Part shown: positions 58,543 through 64,000 of the stretch, piece after piece
How the letters are laid out: the number at the start of each line of letters is the position of its first letter
Position numbering within the stretch: position 1 is the stretch's first letter
The notes under the pieces: generated by a model
Database searches by the model: none
What the model was told of the DNA's origin: nothing
The model's input: only the letters and a program-made list of their open reading frames with translations
Position numbers and translations under genes: made by a program
NCBI GenBank assembly: GCA_034926605.1
Contig: JAYFQV010000009.1
Coordinates: 62,001 to 126,000, forward strand
Direction: 5' to 3'
DNA: 64,000 nt
Source of the DNA: CALXXL01 sp034926605
GTDB lineage: Bacteria > Verrucomicrobiota > Lentisphaeria > Victivallales > Victivallaceae

Positions 58543-59294
58543 TGTCGATACCCCGCCGTCGGCAGGCGCTGGTGCGCTCTTTGTTCACCCGCCACGGCCG
58601 GAAGAAAACCGGCCTCTGTGTGGCGGAGGGACTGCGTTGCTGCCGGGAGGTTTTCGCGGCGGCCCCCGAACTGGTGGAGTTTACTCTGCTGGCGCCGGAC
58701 GCCGCGCCGGAGACCGTTATTCCGGGAGAGGTGGTGGAATCGACGGATGAGGAAATAGTCGGCCTTGGCGGCACCGTTTCGAGCCAGGGGATACTGACCG
58801 TGCTGCGCCGACCGCCGGAAGCGTCCGGAATGCCGGGCGAGCCGTTTCTGCTGGTGCTGGACCAGCTTGCCGATCCCGGCAATTTCGGAACGGTTTGCCG
58901 GACCGCGCTGGCCGCCGGGCTCAAGGAGGTGTGGCACACCTCCGGCAGCGCCGACCCGTATGGGGACAAGACGGTGCGTTCGGCGCTGGGGGCGCAGTTC
59001 CGGTTGCGGATGCGCGAGTTTTCCGACCTTGCCGCGGCGCGGCAGGCAGGCATCGGGTTCGGCTACGGCGAGACTTTCATCACCGACCCGCACCGCGGCG
59101 AGAACTGCTATACCGCACGCGACCTGTTCGACCGCTCGCTGGTGGTCATCGGCGGCGAGGCGAACGGGGTCGACGCCTCGTTTCCCGGCAGAAGGGTCAC
59201 CATCCCGATGCCGGGGGGGTTCGAGTCTTTGAACGCGGCCCAGGCCGCGACCATCTTCATATTTGAATACGTTCGCAGAACTTACACGAACTGA
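58542..59294 (+). CDS. SpoU/TrmH-family RNA 2'-O-ribose methyltransferase
   Basis: A 250-residue SPOUT enzyme using SAM to methylate a ribose 2'-OH in tRNA or rRNA. An N-terminal substrate-binding domain (residues ~1-85, with SLFTRHGRKKTGLCVAEGLR) precedes the knotted domain: LVLDQLADPGNFGTVCRTAL (motif 1, N and R), VVIGGEANGVDAS (motif 2) and IPMPGGFESLNAAQAATIFIF (motif 3, SLNxxxA). The target nucleotide is not predictable. I start at ATG 58542 overlapping the TPR stop; the upstream part of the frame lies inside that gene. Confidence 0.9.
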   Translation: MSIPRRRQALVRSLFTRHGRKKTGLCVAEGLRCCREVFAAAPELVEFTLLAPDAAPETVIPGEVVESTDEEIVGLGGTVSSQGILTVLRRPPEASGMPGEPFLLVLDQLADPGNFGTVCRTALAAGLKEVWHTSGSADPYGDKTVRSALGAQFRLRMREFSDLAAARQAGIGFGYGETFITDPHRGENCYTARDLFDRSLVVIGGEANGVDASFPGRRVTIPMPGGFESLNAAQAATIFIFEYVRRTYTN

Positions 59295-59306
59295 ACGGAG
59301 GTAAGA

Positions 59307-60185
59307 ATGGACGGCAACGATCAATTTTTCAAGCAGCTGGTGGGAGAGGTCTGCGCCACCTACGTCGACCGGCGCGCCATCAATCTTTTCGACGGTTTCA
59401 AACTCCCGCATCAGCAGGAGATCATTCAGCTTATCGACCATCTGCTCGAGGTGGTTTTTCCCGGCTACAAGGTAGACACCGACTACAATGCCGATTTGCT
59501 GGAGTATTCCATCGGCAATCTGTTGAACCAGATATACAATGACCTGACCCATCTGGTGGCCGACGCGCTGCGCTTCAAGGAACACATCGGCCGTTGCCGC
59601 AACTGCGCCAACGCCGTCTGCGCCGATGCCGCCGCCCGCAAGGTGCTCGGCGCGATCCCGCGCATCCGGGAGGTGGTCAAGAAAGACGTCACCGCCGCGT
59701 ATGAGGGCGATCCCGCCGCGCTGAACGACGATGAGATCGTGCTCAGTTATCCCGGAATCAAGGCGATAACAATTCAGCGGTTCGCCCACATACTTTATTC
59801 CGAGAAAGTCCCGCTGGTGCCCAGAATGATGACCGAGTATGCCCACAGCATAACCGGGATAGACATTCATCCCGGCGCCAAGCTCGGCGAGGGCATCTTC
59901 ATCGACCATGGCACCGGTGTGGTGATCGGCGAAACCGCCGAGATCGGCGGCGGAGTAAAAATATATCAGGGAGTCACACTGGGGGCGCTGTCGTTTCCCA
60001 AGGACGCCTGCGGCATGATCATCAAGGGCCGCAAGCGCCATCCAACCATCAAGGACAACGTCACCATCTACGCCGGAGCCACCGTGCTGGGCGACATAGT
60101 GATCGGCGCCGGCAGCGTGCTTGGCGGCAACGTATGGGTTACCGATAACCTGCCGGAAAATTCAAGGGTGCTGGCGAGGGTCTAG
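59307..60185 (+). CDS. Serine O-acetyltransferase
   Basis: A 292-residue enzyme of the CysE/SrpH type making O-acetylserine from serine and acetyl-CoA for cysteine synthesis. The N-terminal ~170 residues are helical; the C-terminal part is a left-handed beta helix: HPGAKLGEGIFIDHGTGVVI (catalytic H/D), GETAEIGGGVKIYQGVTLGA, then RKRHPTIKDNVTIYAGATVL. The longer helical N-domain matches plant/cyanobacterial or EpsC-type subfamilies more than E. coli CysE. A GGAGG site precedes the start. A YggS gene follows one base after the stop. Confidence 0.9.
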   Translation: MDGNDQFFKQLVGEVCATYVDRRAINLFDGFKLPHQQEIIQLIDHLLEVVFPGYKVDTDYNADLLEYSIGNLLNQIYNDLTHLVADALRFKEHIGRCRNCANAVCADAAARKVLGAIPRIREVVKKDVTAAYEGDPAALNDDEIVLSYPGIKAITIQRFAHILYSEKVPLVPRMMTEYAHSITGIDIHPGAKLGEGIFIDHGTGVVIGETAEIGGGVKIYQGVTLGALSFPKDACGMIIKGRKRHPTIKDNVTIYAGATVLGDIVIGAGSVLGGNVWVTDNLPENSRVLARV

Positions 60186-60186
60186 A

Positions 60187-60822
60187 ATGAGCGTTATTTC
60201 CGAACAATACCGGGCGCTGCTTCCAAGCCTGGGTTCGGCCGGGCTGGTGGCGGTCAGCAAGACTTTTCCCGCTTCCGATATACAGGAAATATACGATTGC
60301 GGTCAGCGCAGTTTCGGTGAAAGCCGTGCTTCCGAACTGGCGGAAAAGGTGAAATCGCTGCCTGCCGACATAGAGTGGCACTTCATCGGCCATCTTCAAA
60401 GCAACAAGGTCAAGGCGGTGGTCGAATACTCCAGCTGGATTCACGCGGTGGATTCCCTGAAGCTGCTGGAGCGGATCGACCGCATCGCCGGGGAACTTGG
60501 CAAAAGGCCCAAGCTGCTGCTGGAGGTCAATGTTTCCGGCGAGGAGAGCAAGTTCGGCCTTCGTCCGGAGGAGCTGGCGGAGCTGCTGGCGTTCAAGCCG
60601 GAGCACTGCGAGGTTGTAGGCTTGATGACCATGGCGCCGGATGGTGCGCCGGAACCCGAACTCAGACGCATTTTTACCACGCTTGCCGGTCTGGCGAAGT
60701 CCGTCGGATTGCCCGAGCTTTCCATGGGCATGAGTGGAGATTACCCGATTGCGGTGGAATGCGGCGCCACCATGGTCCGGGTCGGCAGCGCGATATTCGG
60801 CCGCAGGGAGTATTTGAAATGA
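60187..60822 (+). CDS. YggS/PLPBP-family pyridoxal phosphate homeostasis protein
   Basis: A 211-residue alanine-racemase-fold protein without catalytic activity, known to balance pyridoxal phosphate and amino/keto-acid pools. The PLP lysine is in LVAVSKTFP; other markers are FGESRASELAEK, EWHFIGHLQSNKVK (usual form), EVNVSGEESKFGL, GLMTMAP and LSMGMSGDYPIAVECGATMVRVGSAIFG. The start is ATG 60187, 1 base after the upstream stop. It overlaps the PanE-like start by 4 bases (ATGA). Confidence 0.95.
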   Translation: MSVISEQYRALLPSLGSAGLVAVSKTFPASDIQEIYDCGQRSFGESRASELAEKVKSLPADIEWHFIGHLQSNKVKAVVEYSSWIHAVDSLKLLERIDRIAGELGKRPKLLLEVNVSGEESKFGLRPEELAELLAFKPEHCEVVGLMTMAPDGAPEPELRRIFTTLAGLAKSVGLPELSMGMSGDYPIAVECGATMVRVGSAIFGRREYLK

Positions 60823-61751
60823 AGCTTGACGATGTGCTTCTGATCGGCCCCGGCGCGATCGGGGTCTATTTTGCCGGCCGCCTTGCGCAGGCCGGCGCGG
60901 ATGTGACGGTGGCCGCCCGCTCCGATTACGGCAAGGTGGCGACCGACGGCTATGAAGTGAAGAGCGTGGCCGGTGATTTCCGGTGGAAGCCGCCGGTGGT
61001 GCGCGGTGCCGTCGAATTCGGCCGCCCGGCGCGGCTGATAATGGTTGCGGTAAAGGCTTTGCCCGGCGTCGATCTTGCGGAACTGGTACGCCCGGCGGTG
61101 GGGCCGCAGACCGCGTTTTTGCTGATTCAGAACGGTCTGGACGTTGAAAGGCCGTTGGCGGAAGCATTCCCCGATAATGAACTCTTGAGCGCGATCGCCT
61201 TTATCGGAGTGTCGCGTACTGCGCCCGGCAAGGTGACTCACTCCGGCGGCGGAAAACTGACGGTGGGCCGTTATCCGAATGGCGGCGGCTCGCAGTTGCT
61301 GGAAACGCTGCGCGGCGCGTTCGAATCAGTCGGGGTGGGGTGCGTCGTGGCCGAAGACACCGATTTGATGCGCTATCGCAAGCTGTTGTGGAATGCTCCG
61401 TTCAATCCGCTGAGCGTGCTCACCGGCGGCATGAATACCCGCGAGATGGTGGACGATGCCAAAGTGGTGGCGCTGGCCGGGGCGATTATGAAAGAAGTTC
61501 AGTCGGTGGCCGCCGCCGATGGCAAGGCCTTGACCGATGCCGAGTTGCAGTGGAATATCGACTACACCCGGGATTTTCCGGCCTATAAGACCAGTATGCT
61601 GTTGGATTTCGAGTCCAGCCGTCCGCTGGAGGTGGAGGCGATCCTCGGATCGCTGGCGCGCCGGGCGCGTAAAAACGGCGTGGCCACGCCGCATATCGAC
61701 ACTGTTTACGCGCTGTTGGCCGCGGTTGACGCCAAGAACCGGGAAAAGTGA
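60819..61751 (+). CDS. 2-dehydropantoate 2-reductase (ApbA/PanE family)
   Basis: A 310-residue NADPH-dependent reductase expected to make pantoate for coenzyme A. The dinucleotide loop is LLIGPGAIGVYFAGRLAQAG; other family parts are AVKALPGVDLAELV (Lys), LLIQNGLDVERPL (Asn), RYRKLLWNAPFNPLSVLTGG (catalytic Lys and Asn) and SMLLDFESSRPLEVEAILG (substrate Ser, Glu). It overlaps yggS by ATGA; the longer frame upstream lies in that gene. CoaC in the same window acts later in the same pathway. Confidence 0.9.
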   Translation: MKLDDVLLIGPGAIGVYFAGRLAQAGADVTVAARSDYGKVATDGYEVKSVAGDFRWKPPVVRGAVEFGRPARLIMVAVKALPGVDLAELVRPAVGPQTAFLLIQNGLDVERPLAEAFPDNELLSAIAFIGVSRTAPGKVTHSGGGKLTVGRYPNGGGSQLLETLRGAFESVGVGCVVAEDTDLMRYRKLLWNAPFNPLSVLTGGMNTREMVDDAKVVALAGAIMKEVQSVAAADGKALTDAELQWNIDYTRDFPAYKTSMLLDFESSRPLEVEAILGSLARRARKNGVATPHIDTVYALLAAVDAKNREK

Positions 61752-61782
61752 GTACGGCCGTCGAAAAAAGGTCGTTTCCGGT

Positions 61783-61810
61783 TTGCATAGCGTGATTTTG
61801 ACGATATATT
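61783..61810 (+). promoter_or_regulatory. Promoter of galM
   Basis: TTGCAT (61783-61788), 16-base spacer, TATATT (61805-61810), 23 bases before ATG 61834. Confidence 0.55.
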
Positions 61811-61833
61811 AGTCCTTAGAGAAAGGACGGTCC

Positions 61834-62862
61834 ATGCAGGAGAAAATATTTTTTCAGCAAGGCAAGGAGGCGGTGAAGCTTTTTTCGCTGCGCAACGCCT
61901 CGGGGTTCGGCGCGGATATTTCAACACTCGGCGCCGGGATTATCAACCTCTTTGTCCCTGACCGGGACGGCGAGCTTCGCGATGTGGCGCTCGGGTTCCA
62001 GAAACCGACCGACTACATCAAGAACGTTCCCTACTTTTCCGCGGTGATCGGCCGGGTCGCCGGTCGTATCAAGAACGCTTCGTTGTCGATAGCCGGTAAA
62101 AGTTACCGCCTGCCCGCCAACGAGAACGGCAACACTCTGCATTCCGGCGGCGGCTGGCGGCGGGTGATATACGATGCGGTTCCGGACGAGACCGGCAATT
62201 CGCTGTCCCTGCGCCGCACCGATCCCGCCGGCGACGGCCGCGACGGGTTTCCCGGCAATTTGGACGTGGAGATCATTTACCAGGTAACCGAGGACAACGA
62301 ACTGATAATCGACTATGCCGCCAAGACCGACGCGCCCACCGTGGCAAACCTTACCAACCACGTCTATTTCAACCTCAACGGCGCCGGAGCCGGGAGCATC
62401 GCCCGTCATGAGTTTGCGATCAACTCCTCGGCATACCTCGAGCTGAACAAGAAACTGCTGCCAACCGGCCGCAAGATCGGCGTGATAGGGTCGGCGTTCG
62501 ATTTGCGCGAACCGCAGAGTTTCGGCAAGCTGCTGCCCAAGCTGCCCGGCGGATTCGACCATTACTTTATTCTTGAGACCATGCAGCCGGGTTATATGGA
62601 TGCGATGGCGTATTCTCCGGATTCCGGAATCGAGCTGCGATTCTACACCACCGAGTCCGGCATCCAGTTCTACACCGCCAACAGTTTTACCGGCAAGATG
62701 CTGGGCAAGCAGAACCGTTATTGCCAGCCACACGATGGCTTCACTCTGGAGGCGATGAGCTATCCGGATGCCTGCCACCACCGTTCGACTTTCCCGTCGA
62801 TAGAGCTGGCTCCCGGCGACGCTTACCGCCAGCGCACCGTATACAAATTCGCGGTTCGCTAG
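61834..62862 (+). CDS. galM: Aldose 1-epimerase (galactose mutarotase)
   Basis: A 342-residue cytoplasmic mutarotase interconverting alpha and beta anomers of hexoses. Typical segments: STLGAGIINLFVPDRDGELR, DVALGFQKPTDYI, VIGRVAGRIKNASL (Arg), NTLHSGGGWRRVIYDA (catalytic-region His), TNHVYFNLNG (catalytic His), GGFDHYFIL and FTLEAMSYPDACH (catalytic Glu). AAAGGACGG precedes the start. Single-gene unit with promoter and a hairpin terminator. Confidence 0.95.
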   Translation: MQEKIFFQQGKEAVKLFSLRNASGFGADISTLGAGIINLFVPDRDGELRDVALGFQKPTDYIKNVPYFSAVIGRVAGRIKNASLSIAGKSYRLPANENGNTLHSGGGWRRVIYDAVPDETGNSLSLRRTDPAGDGRDGFPGNLDVEIIYQVTEDNELIIDYAAKTDAPTVANLTNHVYFNLNGAGAGSIARHEFAINSSAYLELNKKLLPTGRKIGVIGSAFDLREPQSFGKLLPKLPGGFDHYFILETMQPGYMDAMAYSPDSGIELRFYTTESGIQFYTANSFTGKMLGKQNRYCQPHDGFTLEAMSYPDACHHRSTFPSIELAPGDAYRQRTVYKFAVR

Positions 62863-62881
62863 CATTTCGTTCGAAAATCAT

Positions 62882-62917
62882 ACGGCGTTTCACTGAAATG
62901 GTGAAACGTCGTTATTT
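62882..62917 (+). terminator. Hairpin terminator after galM, possibly bidirectional
   Basis: CG(G)CGTTTCAC, loop TGAAATG, GTGAAACG(T)CG, then TTATTTT. It lies between convergent genes. Confidence 0.7.
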
Positions 62918-62934
62918 TCTGTCCCAGAGCAGGG

Positions 62935-63990
62935 TTATTTCTCTTCCGGCAGCGGGGTGAGCGCCGCCACGTCGATGTCGTAATCGTCATTGCACTTAGA
63001 TGCGGGCAGCATTACTCCGTCGACGGTTCGGGTTACAGTTTCGCCGCAGATGACCCGGCCGTTGCGGAAGTCGAAATGACGTTCCGAATACTCAATTTCT
63101 CCATGGCGGTATTCAAACGGCTTACCGGTCAGTTCGGATATCGGCAGTTTCGGCAAAAACTCCGGGACTAGGGAATCCAGTTTATCCGGCCATGCGCCGT
63201 TGGCGCGGCGATAGAGCTCCAGCGCGCAAAGTATCCTTGTGCGGTTGAGTAAATCGGTGCTTCTGGCAAAGAAGCCGGTGATTCCGATGGTAAAAGTGTA
63301 AAGCATTGACGCAACAGTATTTCCAAAGGTGGATTGGTCAAAATCCTTTGCTGCAAAATTTTTCAATGTTGCGTCATTTTTTATCTTATAGTATGGCTTT
63401 CCAAGGCATGGAATGGTGTACATCAACTCCTCTAATTTGCAATCAAAGGGCTTTTCACAGGAGGCAAGCATGGAGAATATTGCGGCCTCTTGGGCGGTAT
63501 TGGGTTCTTCGGCAACATCCTTGATTGCCTTAGCCGGCATATACAGCATAAAGGAAATCGAGAAGTATTCAACGTATTTTGCATAGGATTCACGCCGCAC
63601 TGAGATAATTGCGGCGCACTGTTGTTCTATTTCTTTCAGGCGTTCATCGGAAAGAAACGGAAACATAATTGGAAGGTAGCTGACGGTTTTATTCGCCACA
63701 GATGTTCCGACCGTGATAGACAGATGCTCGCTGTTGCCGCATAATACATGCGCCCAGCGCAGATTGTCCAGCAACAGATATGCGGGAGAGGATGCTTCGC
63801 TATATATAGGATCGTTTCTGTCATCCGAATCGGAATAACGGTAGCTCATTTGCGCAATATAATATTGAAGCCGCATACAGTTTATAGTGGTCAGGTAACG
63901 GAATGCCATGCACCACGGCAACCGGTTTTCCGGAGGTCGGTTCCAGTCGAATTTGAAGGTATATGTTTCGAGTTCAGGAAGGGCATCCAT
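62935..63990 (-). CDS. Hypothetical protein with a C-terminal Y...NG.WPD.L.SLVPEFLP.LP.. module (possibly 5' incomplete)
   Basis: The first ATG in the frame is at 63990 but the frame stays open to the window edge, so the real start may lie outside. The 351 visible residues are helical at first; the C-terminal ~110 contain LCALELYRRANGAWPDKLDS followed by LVPEFLPKLPISELTGKPFE and a tail of short beta segments. That module is recurrent in Planctomycetes and Lentisphaerae hypothetical proteins and resembles pilin/secretion-associated tails. A hydrophobic stretch (about 218-240) may span the membrane. Function unknown. Confidence 0.6.
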   Translation of the reverse strand: MDALPELETYTFKFDWNRPPENRLPWCMAFRYLTTINCMRLQYYIAQMSYRYSDSDDRNDPIYSEASSPAYLLLDNLRWAHVLCGNSEHLSITVGTSVANKTVSYLPIMFPFLSDERLKEIEQQCAAIISVRRESYAKYVEYFSISFMLYMPAKAIKDVAEEPNTAQEAAIFSMLASCEKPFDCKLEELMYTIPCLGKPYYKIKNDATLKNFAAKDFDQSTFGNTVASMLYTFTIGITGFFARSTDLLNRTRILCALELYRRANGAWPDKLDSLVPEFLPKLPISELTGKPFEYRHGEIEYSERHFDFRNGRVICGETVTRTVDGVMLPASKCNDDYDIDVAALTPLPEEK

Positions 63991-64000
63991 CTTCTTTATG

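Overview
The window is a gene-dense, GC-rich stretch of a bacterial chromosome with an outer membrane: it carries a BamD-like TPR protein, an LptE-like lipoprotein, secretin-type proteins and many lipoproteins. The prepilin remnant with an H-X9-DG tail, the secretin-like pair without a complete secretion operon, GH20 enzymes, a MurQ/GKRP-like protein and Gfo/Idh plus TIM-barrel sugar genes together suggest the PVC superphylum, most likely Lentisphaerae (Victivallis-like). That placement is inference from gene content; there is no rRNA, and I saw no tRNA gene, CRISPR array or intact insertion sequence.

Layout. 0-2.6 kb: a left-truncated MFS transporter with C-terminal HEAT repeats and a frameshifted pilin-like pseudogene. 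2.9-7.0 kb: an unknown membrane protein, TtcA-like PP-loop ATPase, RsmA, and a BamD-like/LptE-like pair for envelope assembly. 7.0-11.0 kb: a 127-bp imperfect palindrome, a double-PDZ protein that looks like a tandem pseudoprotease, an active-looking DegP/HtrA lipoprotein, and a candidate 71-nt small RNA with its own promoter and terminator. 11.1-22.5 kb: secreted GH20, TPR protein, Ala/Pro-rich repeat protein, two secretin-like proteins, lipoproteins, and an NfeD-flotillin pair. 22.7-28.5 kb: CopA copper ATPase, a Gfo/Idh-TIM-barrel sugar operon, a small acidic protein and a family 2 glycosyltransferase. 28.5-32.2 kb: cytoplasmic GH20 and a two-SIS GKRP/MurQ-like protein (amino-sugar use). 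32.3-39.9 kb: an NtrB/NtrC-type two-component pair coupled to a BtuF-like binding protein, TatD-like, TcdA, YkgJ-like, Gmk, CoaC and small membrane proteins. 39.8-45.5 kb: lipoprotein/membrane hypotheticals, a HhH-GPD glycosylase, an acetyl xylan esterase and PckG. 45.7-53.4 kb: a tightly coupled six-gene operon with a MotA/ExbB-like and MotB/ExbD-like pair, a 727-residue exported protein of unknown family, a lipoprotein alpha/beta hydrolase, a DUF4105 protein and a DMT permease; this is the best candidate for an undescribed envelope system. 53.5-64 kb: ArgH, phosphoesterase, DUF2807 lipoprotein, stand-alone AICAR transformylase, TPR protein, SpoU methyltransferase, serine acetyltransferase, YggS, PanE, GalM and an incomplete hypothetical protein.

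Most genes have GGAG-type ribosome sites, and genes in runs are often coupled by 1-8 base overlaps. About half of the promoters I could recognise have -10 hexamer TATATT, 16-17 bases from a TTGAMW/TTGTTT-like -35. All calls are from reading the sequence; no database search was run.
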